Notes under the pieces: generated by a model
The model's database searches: none
The model's input: only the letters and a program-made list of their open reading frames with translations
What the model was told of the DNA's origin: nothing
Translations under genes and position numbers: made by a program
Part shown: in pieces, positions 1 through 8,795 of the stretch
Numbering within the stretch: the first letter of the stretch is position 1
Layout of the letters: each line of letters starts with the position of its first letter
Assembly (NCBI GenBank): GCA_963708715.1
Contig: CAVPSU010000002.1
Location: forward strand, 186,001-250,000
DNA from: DAIOEK01 sp963708715
GTDB lineage: Bacteria; Chloroflexota; Anaerolineae; Anaerolineales; Anaerolineaceae
Length of the DNA stretch: 64,000 bases
Reading direction: 5' to 3'

Positions 1-393
1 CCCCTGTACCTGAGGAATCAAGATTTTCATTACTTTTCCCATTTCGGTAATGGAGGTGACACCAGCTTCATCAATGGCCATCTTCACTATTTTGTTCAAT
101 TCTTCAGAATTCATCTGTTGCGGCAAATAATCTTCCAATATCTTGATTTCCTTTAATAAATCCGCAATCATCTCGGCTCGATTTGCTTTTTCCGCATCTG
201 CAATGCTTTCCTTACGGCTTTTTATTTCTTTTTGAATGATCGCAGTGATGGCAGAATCATCCAGAAGAGATCCTTTTTCAACTTGAGACAGCTTTATCGC
301 TGCCAAAGTCATCCGAATGGTCGTTTTGCGTATATTTTCGCCTGCTCGGAGTGCATCTTTGAGATCATTTTCCAATCGTGCCTTTAAATCCAT
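1..393 (-). CDS. GatB/YqeY domain protein (C-terminus cut by window edge)
   Basis: The reading frame starts at ATG 393 and runs open to base 1, giving 131 residues with no stop, so the end lies outside the window. It begins MDLKARLENDLKDALRAGE and contains the typical YqeY-type helical pattern, with RKTTIRMTLAAIK near residues 23-35 and EDYLPQQM near residue 95. The family shares the tRNA-binding tail domain of GatB, and free-standing members have no settled function. It sits 15 bases after the stop of the preceding gene and is probably the last-seen member of a minus-strand operon. The family call is confident; a role in amidotransferase function is only an inference. Confidence 0.85.
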   Translation of the reverse strand, partial: MDLKARLENDLKDALRAGENIRKTTIRMTLAAIKLSQVEKGSLLDDSAITAIIQKEIKSRKESIADAEKANRAEMIADLLKEIKILEDYLPQQMNSEELNKIVKMAIDEAGVTSITEMGKVMKILIPQVQG

Positions 394-408
394 CCAATTG
401 CCTTCTTT

Positions 409-1051
409 CTAGTTTGTATCTGAGAAGTCAGTAAATAGCTGTTTTTCTTCCTGGGTTAATTGTCCAGCAATCTCATTATATTCAAAAACTGTGCGATAAA
501 CAGCAGCCTGATACACATGAGGGAACAGGATGCTGCGGTCTGGTGAATCCTTATTCAAGCGGGCATGAGAATCCGGCGGAAATAGCAAAGCCAATTTACG
601 ACCGATCCGAGGAAGAAACGTGATCATCTCCCATGGAGAATAGAACTTGCCTGAGATCAATCGCACACCTGACAGAATATCAGGTAAAAGTATTTCTTGC
701 CTGGTTATGACCATTCCCTGAGCTGAGACCATGCATCTCCACCCAAAGATTGATGTAATTGGAATGAGCGTAGAAATCCTGCCCGGCATGAGTAAGTTTT
801 CCAAAATGATCCCAAGCCATAGTTGGATCATTTCCCGTCTGAATCAAATTGATGACTTGTTCCCTCAGGGACACAATGTATCGATTCCCCTGTTGGAAAG
901 CGTTATCATCGAAGTGAAATTCAGGATGACCAATCTGCCCTGCCAAATTATCCTGCCCAATGTTTGACCGCAGAATAATCTCCAGCGCGTGAGCAGAAAA
1001 ATAGTCCCCGAGGGCATCCAGGGTGATGGATCGATGATATTGAGTAAACAT
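409..1051 (-). pseudogene. Het-C / Zn-phospholipase-C-like protein, frame broken once
   Basis: Two overlapping minus-strand frames join into one protein of about 210 residues. The N-terminal frame (1051 to about 700) begins MFTQYHRSITLDALGDYF and carries HFDDNAF and HAGQDFYAHSNYINLW. The C-terminal frame (about 735 to 409) carries SGKFYSPWEMITFLPRIG and FPPDSHARLNKDSPDRS. Spaced His and Asp residues with the DFYAHSN motif resemble bacterial Het-C and S1/P1-nuclease or phospholipase-C-fold proteins, which bind zinc. The start overlaps the stop of the ComEA-like gene as TAATG. The frame change lies near 700-735. Other genes here carry similar single-base breaks, so a sequence error is more likely than a decayed gene. 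The family call is tentative, and no catalytic function is shown. Confidence 0.5.
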
Positions 1052-1584
1052 TAACGCACAATCACTAAATCACGGATACTTTCGAAAACATCTCTGGAAA
1101 TCCCCGGCACATCAAGCAACCCATCAACAGAGGTAAAAAAACCCTCTTTCGTCCGATAATCTATGATTGCCTGTGCCCTGGTTTTACCAATCCCAGGTAA
1201 TTGGTCCAATTCAGTCAGAGTTGCCAGATTGATATCGATCAGTAGGATGTTTGCTGATGTTTTTGTTTGTGAACTCGATGGGATGGTAATTTTCTCCCCA
1301 TCCTGAATCCGTTTTGCCAGATTCAACGAATCTGTTCTAGCTTCCACAGTGAGTCCACCGGCACTAGTTACGGCATCCTGGATACGGCTGCCAGATGTGA
1401 TCGTATATACTCCGGGGTTGACGACCGCGCCATCGACCTGTACCAGGATGTTACCCGGAACTGCCGGGGTTAAAATGATCGGTTTACCCCTTGGAGGACT
1501 GGCAATCATAAATCCAATAGAGGTAAAAACCACCCCGGCCAGAAAGAAAACCACAGCCTGTTGCCACATTTTCCAGGTAGTCAT
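1051..1584 (-). CDS. ComEA-like SLBB/helix-hairpin-helix DNA-binding membrane protein
   Basis: This 177-residue protein has one N-terminal membrane segment (about residues 8-28), a proline-rich spacer, an SLBB-type domain (VDGAVVNPGVYTI) and a C-terminal double helix-hairpin-helix region (LDQLPGIGKTRAQAIIDYR, LLDVPGISRDVFESI). This is the architecture of ComEA, the outer-surface DNA receptor of natural transformation, though family members also occur without other competence genes. I chose ATG 1584, which lies 4 bases after the stop of the DUF1385 gene. The longer open frame to 1659 would overlap that gene deeply and adds only a basic non-conserved stretch. No ComEC or other competence gene is in view, so a transformation role is inference. 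Confidence 0.85.
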   Translation of the reverse strand: MTTWKMWQQAVVFFLAGVVFTSIGFMIASPPRGKPIILTPAVPGNILVQVDGAVVNPGVYTITSGSRIQDAVTSAGGLTVEARTDSLNLAKRIQDGEKITIPSSSQTKTSANILLIDINLATLTELDQLPGIGKTRAQAIIDYRTKEGFFTSVDGLLDVPGISRDVFESIRDLVIVR

Positions 1585-1588
1585 ATTT

Positions 1589-2488
1589 TTATGGGTACTG
1601 AGCTTTTGCCTGCTCTTCTTTTGCATACATCGCATTAAACGCTGCGATGGCAACCTCAAGCTGACCTAGATCGGGTTTACGTGTTGTGAGATGTTGTAAA
1701 GCCAGGTTGGGCTTGATCAACCATCTGACCACCCGATAATGTAGATGACGAGCAACCCAGCGGATGTACTCATAGGCGAATGCTGCGAGCACGGGAAGCA
1801 GGATAATTCTACTGAGTAAACGCCATACAGTTGGCAGGGGACCGACGAAAGCAAAGGCGAGTATTGAGATGACCACCAGAGTTAATAAAAAGGCTGTCCC
1901 ACAGCGGGGATGTTCCAATGAATAGGTATCCACCGATTCCGGGGTTAGTTCAGCACCCGCTTCGAACGCATTGATCGTTTTATGCTCTGCACCATGATAC
2001 TGAAATACTCGCCGGATATCAGGCATGAATCCAATTCCCCAAATATATGCAATCAGCAGAATCAGACGCAGTAACCCTTCAAGTATATTGCTGGAAAACG
2101 CGCTCCAACCCAGCCAGTTTTCAGCCAATTGACCAACGCCTGCAGGAGCAAGAAAAAACACACCAATACCAATTGCAAGTGATGAACCTAAAGTGAGGTA
2201 AAGAGGAAAACCTTCCAGCTTCTCGTTTTCACCTGTTTGGGTATTCGCAGAGATGGTTAAGAATCGAATCCCGATTGCCAGCGAATCCCATAAACCTACT
2301 AAACCGCGAAGAAAGGGGATCTTCATCCACGAAGAGGCATAGATTCCTCCCAATGTTTCTTCGTATAGTGCAATGGATCCATCCGGCGCCCGCATACCCA
2401 TAGCTATAAAGCGTGTACCACGCATCAGCACGCCTTCAATGACAGCCTGACCGCCGTATGATGGGAGACGTTCGCTTGAGGCTTTCAT
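1589..2488 (-). CDS. DUF1385 family multipass membrane protein
   Basis: The 299-residue protein begins with the family signature YGGQAVIEGVLMRG near residues 11-24. It has several hydrophobic segments (about 95-115, 130-155 and 200-240) and the conserved FQYHGAEHKTINAFE stretch with HPRCGTAFL after it. DUF1385 proteins are widespread in Gram-positive bacteria and Chloroflexota. Their molecular role is unknown to me, although the gene often neighbours prfA or rpmE elsewhere. Its ATG overlaps the stop of the M20 peptidase gene by 4 bases (ATGA), which indicates translational coupling. The family call is strong and the function is unassigned. Confidence 0.88.
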   Translation of the reverse strand: MKASSERLPSYGGQAVIEGVLMRGTRFIAMGMRAPDGSIALYEETLGGIYASSWMKIPFLRGLVGLWDSLAIGIRFLTISANTQTGENEKLEGFPLYLTLGSSLAIGIGVFFLAPAGVGQLAENWLGWSAFSSNILEGLLRLILLIAYIWGIGFMPDIRRVFQYHGAEHKTINAFEAGAELTPESVDTYSLEHPRCGTAFLLTLVVISILAFAFVGPLPTVWRLLSRIILLPVLAAFAYEYIRWVARHLHYRVVRWLIKPNLALQHLTTRKPDLGQLEVAIAAFNAMYAKEEQAKAQYP

Positions 2489-3853
2489 AGATTATAGAAA
2501 AAGTGGATCAAGGAATCGATTCCCCGATACCAATTAGGTAGATTCAATCGTTCGTTAGGCGCATGGATATTGTCATCGGGCAAACCGAAACCAGTTAATA
2601 CCGATTCGGCATGAAGATTTTTTTTCATTTCGCCAACGACAGGAATACTGCCCCCTTCCCTTTTGTAAACTGGTCGTTTACCCCATACTGTTTCAAGTGC
2701 TTTGGAAAGCGCTTTTACTCCGGGAGTATTCAAGTCGGTAATCGAGGCTGGATTACCTGCGTGAACCAATAATTCGTAACGCATAGTATCCGGAAGGTTA
2801 GCTTCGATATAAGCAACCATGGATTGGCGTATCTCTTCCGGGTCCTGGTCAGGCACCAACCGCATGGATACTTTTGCCATGGCATAACATGGTATTACTG
2901 TCTTTGATCCCTCGCCTGTAAATCCAGAAAAGAGACCATTAACATCGAGGGTTGGTCGCGCACCTGTTAATTCGACCCAGGTATATCCCTTTTCGCCTAC
3001 TAATCTTTTGGCGCCTGTTCCATTCAAATAGTACGTTTCATCCAAAGGAAGGCGAGCCAATTCCGCCCGTTCTTGTTGTGATAACTCACGAACCCGGTTA
3101 TAAAACCCAGGAAGAGTAACCCGATTATCCTTGTCTTTCATTCCGGCAATCAATTGGCAAAGGACATTGGCAGGATTCTCGACAATTCCGCCGTAGAGAC
3201 CTGAATGGAGGTCATGATCTTGTCCATATAAGCGAATTTCAAGATAAGCCAGACCTCTTAAGGCGTAAACAATGGTCGGAACATCAGCTGCGATCATCCC
3301 GGAGTTCTGGATTCAAAGCCATATCACACGCCAACATTGCTGCATGCTCTTTGATAAAACCTTCCAGGTTCGGCGAACCGATTTCCTCCTCGCCTTCAAA
3401 AATAAATTTGAGGTTCACCGGAAAATCCCCGGCTGCCCTGATCGCTTCGATCGCCTTTGTCGCGGCGAGGATTTGCCCTTTCATGTCTGATGCGCCTCGT
3501 CCAAATAGATAATCGCCCCTTTGAACCGGGTTGAATGGGTCGTAAGACCACAATTCTATCGGATCGACAGGTTGAACATCATAATGCCCATACACCAGGA
3601 CCGTTGGTTTTTCTGTACCTGCCTTAAGCCATTCACCATAAACGACAGGATGTTTCTGGGTTGGATATATTTGAATATTGGTACAATCCAGCGCTTGTAA
3701 TTGAGTAACCAGCCATTCAGCGGCTTTTAGAATATCTGGGTTATTTTCCACATTTGTGGAAACCGATGGGATATGTAAAAATTCGGAAAGCTCTCGTAAG
3801 AACTTTTCCCTATTTTGATGTGCGTATTCAATAGCATTTTCTCGATTCGTCAT
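2485..3853 (-). pseudogene. M20 family metallopeptidase (dipeptidase), frame broken once
   Basis: The gene encodes about 456 residues of a zinc-dependent M20 dipeptidase, which cleaves dipeptides or acylated amino acids. The first frame (3853-3284) starts MTNRENAIEYAHQNREKFL and carries the metal site VLVYGHYDVQPVD, GRGASDMKG and FEGEEEIGS. The second frame (3297-2485) carries MIAADVPTIVYALRGL, the HSGLYGG region and the C-terminal NLPNWYRGIDSLIHF. Near 3298-3307 one extra base separates them: removing one C from GAACTCCGGG restores NPESGMIAADVP, as the family expects. All metal ligands are present, so a sequencing indel is the likeliest cause. The stop overlaps the next gene as ATGA. Confidence 0.85.
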
Positions 3854-3943
3854 TGTTATCTACCCTTCAAGTAGTATGTGCCTGAATTATAAGTCACATC
3901 TTGGAAACCATGGCTGAAATGCCTATATTGAAATGGTTCGGTT

Positions 3944-5282
3944 TCACTCGGGAATCGGAGTTGGTACTCCATCCGGCTCTTTTACTTTATACAATTGTTC
4001 ATGGAATTTAGTAATTTGATCGGCATAAATCGGATCGTCAATCAGGTTGTTTAGTTCGTAAGGGTCAAGGTCCAAATCATAAAATTCTGCCCGATCACCG
4101 ATCGTTTCTGCATAGACATAACGCCCTGTGTGAAGCGCTGCGAAAATCCCTCTGGGTGGCCAACCTTCGATCAATAAGCTCTCACGCCAATCATTCGTTC
4201 CATTTAAAAGTGGAACAAGGGACAACCCATCCACCCCCTTCGGAATGGGAAGATCTGCCAATTCGTAAATGGTTGGGGCAATGTCAATGTTCGATACGAC
4301 CCGATCTTCGACATAGGATTTAGGAATCAAATCAGGATATCGAATTGCGAATGGTACCTTAATCGCTTCCTCATAAAAACTATTTTTGGAAGTAATCCGA
4401 TGTTCACCCCAAAACTTGCCATTATCGGAAATAAAAAGAATAAACGTATTATCCAGTTCGCCTTTTTCTTCCAAACGGTCCAGCATGCGTCCTATTGCGC
4501 GATCCAGAGACACCAGGGTTAAATATCTGGTTCCGGCGATACTGATCCAGAGTTTGTATCTCCTCAGGCGTAAGTAATTCTTTTTGCTGCAACCAGAGCG
4601 GCTTATCAGAGACATCAGATTCGTTAAAGTTCGGAGGACGATTGGGTGCCAGATTTGGGAATAAACCTGTATCTTTCGGATCTGGAATCGAGGGATCATG
4701 AGGCGCAATGGGTGTATAGAATAGGATCCATGGTTTTCTCTGACCTACCGCGTCTTCCACGAACTTCATGGAATAGGTACCCAAAATATCAGTTATGTAT
4801 CCGATATGCTCGCGCCAAACGCCATTCACGTTCAGGTCGGGATCAATGTAAGGTGATTCACCTTTGAAGTACGATACCCAGAAGTCGTACTCAGGTCGGG
4901 CTGTCCCATCCCAGGAATTGAGATATTTTCCAACCAAACCTGTGTAATACCCCTTGGCTTTCAGATCTTCAATCAATGTTCGGTTTTCATTTTTCACACC
5001 ATTGGTACGAACCTTCGTATTATGAGCATACATCCCAGTTAATATACTTACCCGGCTTGGGCAGCAGAGTGGAGTTGATATATATCCATGTGAAAAAGTA
5101 ACGCCCTGGTCAAATATTTTCGCCTGGGTCTGAGGCATATATTGCATGGTATCGTATCGTTGATCGTCGGTGATGATCACCAGAAAATTGGGGCGCTTAT
5201 CAGCTACCAGATCCTTGACCCATTCTTTTGGATTACAGGCGCTAAGAAGGATCGTAAAAACCGCGAGAACTACAATGATCAA
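3944..5282 (-). pseudogene. Sulfatase, secreted lipoprotein, frame broken once
   Basis: The N-terminal frame (5282-4449) opens with a lipoprotein signal, MIIVVLAVFTILLSACNP, so the mature enzyme would be lipid-anchored at the Cys near residue 16. It then shows FLVIITDDQRYDTM, a metal-binding Asp pair, and TPLCCPSRVSILTG, the CxPSR site whose Cys is converted to formylglycine. The C-terminal frame (4708-3944) continues with LDRAIGRMLDRLEEKG and FISDNGKFWGEH. The frames meet near 4528-4535, where a single-base change restores DQYRR-N-RYLTLVSLDRAIG. The only usable start is TTG 5282; I find no in-frame ATG. Arylsulfatase or heparan/alginate-type specificity cannot be told. No sulfatase-maturing enzyme is in view. 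Confidence 0.82.
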
Positions 5283-5398
5283 TTGAAAATTTATGCATGA
5301 GTATGTAGCTTTTCGTTGTTGATTTAATCGTACTCTCCTGGATTACAGACTTGCTTTATGTCGCTGGAATTTCCCCACCATGATTTAGGAAATCATAC

Positions 5399-6064
5399 TT
5401 ATTTTACCAACTCAATATAAATATATTTTGCGGTCGGATAACCGATTGTCACATTTTTATTTCCAAGGTCCAGTTCTATGGTCTGGTTGAATGCCAGATT
5501 ATCTGTAAGAACAGCTTTCACTCCAGGGATGATACCTTGATTCTCAAGATACTGTAACATGTCAGGAGTTTCCTCTGCCAGTTCATGGATACGGCGAATA
5601 ATTATCTGGGAATCTTTTTCCACTTCCATGAGACAAAGCCATTTTTCAACTGACGATTCATACCCTGGTAACGGGTTACCATGTGGGCATAATTCAGGTT
5701 CGCCCAATTCTTTGACCAGAGCTAACTCGACTTCATCTGAAATTCCATGTTCCAGTAGATGCGCTTGATCATGCAATTTAGACCATGAGAGCATTTTTAC
5801 CAGCATCCACTCAGAGAGCATATGCCTTCGGACTATTGAACGGGCAGATAACATCCCGTCAGCAGTCAGATGGATCTCGTGATTTTCATCAGCACAAAGT
5901 AAACCATCACGGATCATCCTTTTCAGTGTATTCGTCACTGTCGGTGGGGTGACACCCAATAAATTCGCTATCCGGACACCTGCGATTGGTTCACCATCCC
6001 TGGCAAGGATATAAATAATGCCTAGATAATCTTCAATTGTTGGACTTACATCTGTTTGGTTCAT
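5399..6064 (-). CDS. DtxR/MntR-family metal-dependent repressor
   Basis: The 221-residue protein has an N-terminal winged helix (SPTIEDYLGIIYILARDGE, then GVTPPTVTNTLKRMIRDGL), a metal-binding dimerisation domain (SIVRRHMLSEWMLV, DQAHLLEHGISDEVE, ELCPHGNPLPG) and a C-terminal SH3-like FeoA-type domain. These are the three domains of DtxR/IdeR/MntR repressors, which bind DNA when loaded with Fe2+ or Mn2+. It is divergent from feoABC, so iron-responsive control of ferrous uptake is the natural inference. A perfect palindrome in the shared 118-base intergenic region is the likely operator. Fe versus Mn specificity cannot be decided by eye. Confidence 0.88.
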   Translation of the reverse strand: MNQTDVSPTIEDYLGIIYILARDGEPIAGVRIANLLGVTPPTVTNTLKRMIRDGLLCADENHEIHLTADGMLSARSIVRRHMLSEWMLVKMLSWSKLHDQAHLLEHGISDEVELALVKELGEPELCPHGNPLPGYESSVEKWLCLMEVEKDSQIIIRRIHELAEETPDMLQYLENQGIIPGVKAVLTDNLAFNQTIELDLGNKNVTIGYPTAKYIYIELVK

Positions 6065-6112
6065 GATTTCTCAATCTACGACAAATGACACGTATGATAG
6101 TATTATAATCAA

Positions 6113-6141
6113 TTTACAATATTAGCATATGCTAATATAAT
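6113..6141 (+). promoter_or_regulatory. Promoter of feoABC
   Basis: A near-consensus sigma-70-type promoter: -35 TTTACA at 6113-6118, a 17-base spacer, and -10 TATAAT at 6136-6141. Transcription would start near 6148, about 35 bases before feoA. The spacer is almost entirely filled by the palindrome at 6119-6138. Confidence 0.7.
6119..6138. promoter_or_regulatory. Perfect 20-bp palindrome, likely DtxR-family operator
   Basis: ATATTAGCATATGCTAATAT is its own reverse complement over all 20 bases. It fills the -35/-10 spacer of the feo promoter and overlaps the first bases of the -10 box, so a bound repressor would block RNA polymerase. The TTAG...CTAA arms recall known DtxR/IdeR boxes. The assignment to the adjacent regulator is inference from position. 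Confidence 0.65.
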
Positions 6142-6182
6142 AAATTAGCTTCGTTGATATTCAAAGTTATAGGGCTTAAAAG

Positions 6183-6431
6183 ATGAACCCTCTCAATACA
6201 TATCCTTCCATCGCACAACTTCGATCTGGCGAAAAAGCTCGGTTGGTGGACACATATTACAATCACGGCGAGTTTTCGCGGATGGCATCCTTCGGTTTGA
6301 CACCCGGTGTAACTATCACCGTGATTCAAAACTTCGGTAGTGGACCAATGATCGTCCAGGTTCGTGGATCTCACATTGCATTAGGACGCAGGCAGGCAGC
6401 GAAAATTTTTGTACAAAGGACAAATGGATGA
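6183..6431 (+). CDS. feoA: FeoA, ferrous iron transport accessory protein
   Basis: An 82-residue cytoplasmic SH3-like protein with the FeoA pattern: an N-terminal LRSGEKARLVD strand, then MASFGLTPGVTITVIQ and a C-terminal HIALGRRQAAKIFV. The length is normal for the family. FeoA works with FeoB in Fe2+ uptake, probably by contacting its G domain. Its stop overlaps the feoB start by 4 bases (ATGA). It is the first gene after the promoter and palindrome at 6113-6141, so repression when iron is sufficient is expected. Confidence 0.92.
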   Translation: MNPLNTYPSIAQLRSGEKARLVDTYYNHGEFSRMASFGLTPGVTITVIQNFGSGPMIVQVRGSHIALGRRQAAKIFVQRTNG

Positions 6432-8464
6432 CCCATTGCGCTCCTGCCACCACCGCCGAGCTTCCGGTTGTAGACCGGCAACACACCAGGATCATTGCGC
6501 TTGCGGGACAGCCAAATATCGGAAAATCAACCATATTTAATGCGTTGACCGGGTTAAACCAACACGTCGGTAACTGGCCGGGGAAAACTGTCGAAAGCAA
6601 AATGGGGGCATTTTCACACAAGGGAAATCCGTACCGAATTGTCGATCTTCCTGGCACGTATAGTCTGACAGCCAATTCACCAGAAGAACTGATCACCAGA
6701 GACTACCTGCTTACAGAAAAGCCAGATCTGGTCGTTGCTGTTATCAGCGCCGCCAACCTTGAGCGCAGCCTCTATCTGTTAGCAGAACTCGTTTGCCTAC
6801 CCATACCAATTGTCATCGCACTGAATATGATGGACGTTGCAGTAAAAGATCAAATAGTGGTTAAGCCGGAGATTTTAGAGGCGAATTTGGGAATACCTGT
6901 TATCCCCATTTCCGCAACCAGGCAAAAAGAGATCCACCACCTTTTGAATCACATTAATGATACATTTGGTCAGACCCCTAAAGAAAAAGTTTCGATACCC
7001 ACCTTACCCGATCATCTTGTAGATAGCCACCGGAAAATTAGCATCCTCATCGAATCAGCCATCCCACCCGAATTGCCATCCGATTGGGTATCGCTCAAAT
7101 TGCTGGAATCAGATGCTGTCCTGGTTGAGTCAATCAAAAGATCGCTTCAGGTCGATAAAGCTAATGAAGTGCAGAGTATTCTGGCAAACCACCCTTCTGC
7201 TCTCATAGAGATCGCATCCAGTCGATATGAATGGATCTCTCAAATTTTGAGCGACGTGGTTAGATATCCTGACGATGACAAACCGAGTTCGAATGAACGG
7301 ATTGACCGAATAACCGCTCATCCTATTTGGGGATTGTTTGTACTCGCAGCTATCCTGGGACTGGTATTCTGGTTGACCTTTCAAATAGGCGCGCCCATCC
7401 AATCCTGGATGGACACTCAGCTTTTATCACCCATCTCCCAAACTGTATCCAGTTCGCTAATCGGTGCTCCATTTTGGATACGGAGCTTGCTTGTTGATGG
7501 GATACTGGGTGGTGTCGGCTCAGTTCTTACCTTTCTCCCCATCCTGATGATTTTCTTTGCCTCTTTTGGAATTCTGGAGGACGTTGGTTATATGGCCCGG
7601 GCTGCGTATGTCATGGATAACCTTATGCAGGCAATGGGATTGCAGGGCAGGTCTTTCCTCCCGCTCTTCCTGGGATTTGGATGTAATGTCCCGGCGATCA
7701 TGGGCACCAGAGTCATTGATTCAAAACCTGCCCGATTACTAACGATCCTGATCGCCCCACTTATACCCTGCACAGCACGGATGGCGGTTGTTGCTTTTAT
7801 CGCCCCGGCTTTCTTCGGCGCAAATGCGACTCTGGTCACCTGGGGATTAGTGATCTTTTCCATGCTGATCATGGTCCTCCTGGGCATCCTTCTCAACCGG
7901 GTATTGTTCAAAGGGGAAAGAGCCAGCTTTATTATGGAACTTCCTTCTTATCATATTCCCAATCCTCGCACCATCGGGTTACTGGTCTGGCAGCGATCGT
8001 TATCCTTTATTCAGAAGGCGGGGACGATCATATTGGGAATATCTGTTTTTATCTGGCTTTTGACAATGCTTCCCACCGGGAACCTGGAAACCAGTTACCT
8101 GGCCAGAATTGGTCAGTTTGTTTCCCCGGTCGGTGAATGGATGGGCTTCGATTGGAAATTATCAGTCGCAATTCTGACAAGCTTTCTGGCAAAAGAAAAC
8201 GCGATCGCCACACTCGGCGTTTTATTTGGTGGATCCGGTAATCTGGGATTAACGGCTATCCTTTCTTCCACTTACTCAGTTGCAACCGCACTTTCATTTC
8301 TGGTAGTCACACTGCTCTTCATTCCCTGCGCCGCGACAGTTGCGACAATAAAACAGGAAACAAACTCCTGGAGGTGGACGTTGGGATCTGTGGGAATATT
8401 CCTGGTCTTATCGGTGCTTGTGGGTACAATAACATTTCGTCTTGTTTCCGCGGCTGGGTTATAA
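6428..8464 (+). CDS. feoB: FeoB, ferrous iron transporter with GTPase domain
   Basis: A 678-residue inner-membrane Fe2+ transporter. The N-terminal G domain has G1 GQPNIGKS (residues 27-34), the switch region NWPGKTVES, G3 DLPGTYSL and G4 NMMD. The C-terminal part is a multipass membrane domain with the gate-like stretches GYMARAAYVMDN, GFGCNVPAIMGTR and FLAKENAIATLG. The length is slightly shorter than E. coli FeoB (about 770). The start is fixed by the ATGA overlap with feoA. It is the core gene of the feoABC operon controlled by the divergent DtxR-type regulator. Confidence 0.95.
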   Translation: MTHCAPATTAELPVVDRQHTRIIALAGQPNIGKSTIFNALTGLNQHVGNWPGKTVESKMGAFSHKGNPYRIVDLPGTYSLTANSPEELITRDYLLTEKPDLVVAVISAANLERSLYLLAELVCLPIPIVIALNMMDVAVKDQIVVKPEILEANLGIPVIPISATRQKEIHHLLNHINDTFGQTPKEKVSIPTLPDHLVDSHRKISILIESAIPPELPSDWVSLKLLESDAVLVESIKRSLQVDKANEVQSILANHPSALIEIASSRYEWISQILSDVVRYPDDDKPSSNERIDRITAHPIWGLFVLAAILGLVFWLTFQIGAPIQSWMDTQLLSPISQTVSSSLIGAPFWIRSLLVDGILGGVGSVLTFLPILMIFFASFGILEDVGYMARAAYVMDNLMQAMGLQGRSFLPLFLGFGCNVPAIMGTRVIDSKPARLLTILIAPLIPCTARMAVVAFIAPAFFGANATLVTWGLVIFSMLIMVLLGILLNRVLFKGERASFIMELPSYHIPNPRTIGLLVWQRSLSFIQKAGTIILGISVFIWLLTMLPTGNLETSYLARIGQFVSPVGEWMGFDWKLSVAILTSFLAKENAIATLGVLFGGSGNLGLTAILSSTYSVATALSFLVVTLLFIPCAATVATIKQETNSWRWTLGSVGIFLVLSVLVGTITFRLVSAAGL

Positions 8465-8466
8465 CC

Positions 8467-8715
8467 ATGCTGAATAGTTTGCTGCAACAGATTCAACTTC
8501 ACCAAACCATGGATCCCGAAATACTATCTCTAAAGCTGGGGATTCATCCACGAATGATACGTTCGATGCTACATACTCTGACCGAAATGGGATACTTGCG
8601 AGAAATGTCATCCTGCGTTGATAGCCAGTGCCATGGCTGTCCGATATCTTCCTCTTGCTCAAATACCGGTGACAAAGCGAAATTGTGGAAAATCACCAGT
8701 CCGGTGAAAGCCTGA
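8467..8715 (+). CDS. feoC: FeoC-like winged-helix protein with Cys cluster
   Basis: An 82-residue protein beginning MLNSLLQQIQLHQTMDPEIL, 2 bases after the feoB stop. It has a winged-helix pattern (LSLKLGIHPRMIRSMLHTL), then CVDSQCHGCPISSSC, that is C-x4-C-x2-C-x5-C. FeoC proteins carry such a cluster, which in studied members binds an iron-sulfur centre and is thought to protect FeoB from proteolysis or to sense oxygen. I chose ATG 8467; an upstream extension to 8374 would lie inside feoB. The pairing with feoAB makes the call firm. Confidence 0.85.
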   Translation: MLNSLLQQIQLHQTMDPEILSLKLGIHPRMIRSMLHTLTEMGYLREMSSCVDSQCHGCPISSSCSNTGDKAKLWKITSPVKA

Positions 8716-8795
8716 GAATATCGGTCCTCTGGTTGTAGACGGAACTGGTTCTCTGTTGTACAATTGCGGGGAATCAAAGGAAGGAAGGATATTCG

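Noticed and set aside
1589..1659. Longer ComEA-like start reaching 1659
   Set aside because: It would overlap the DUF1385 gene by 71 bases and add residues that lack any family match; ATG 1584 fits better.
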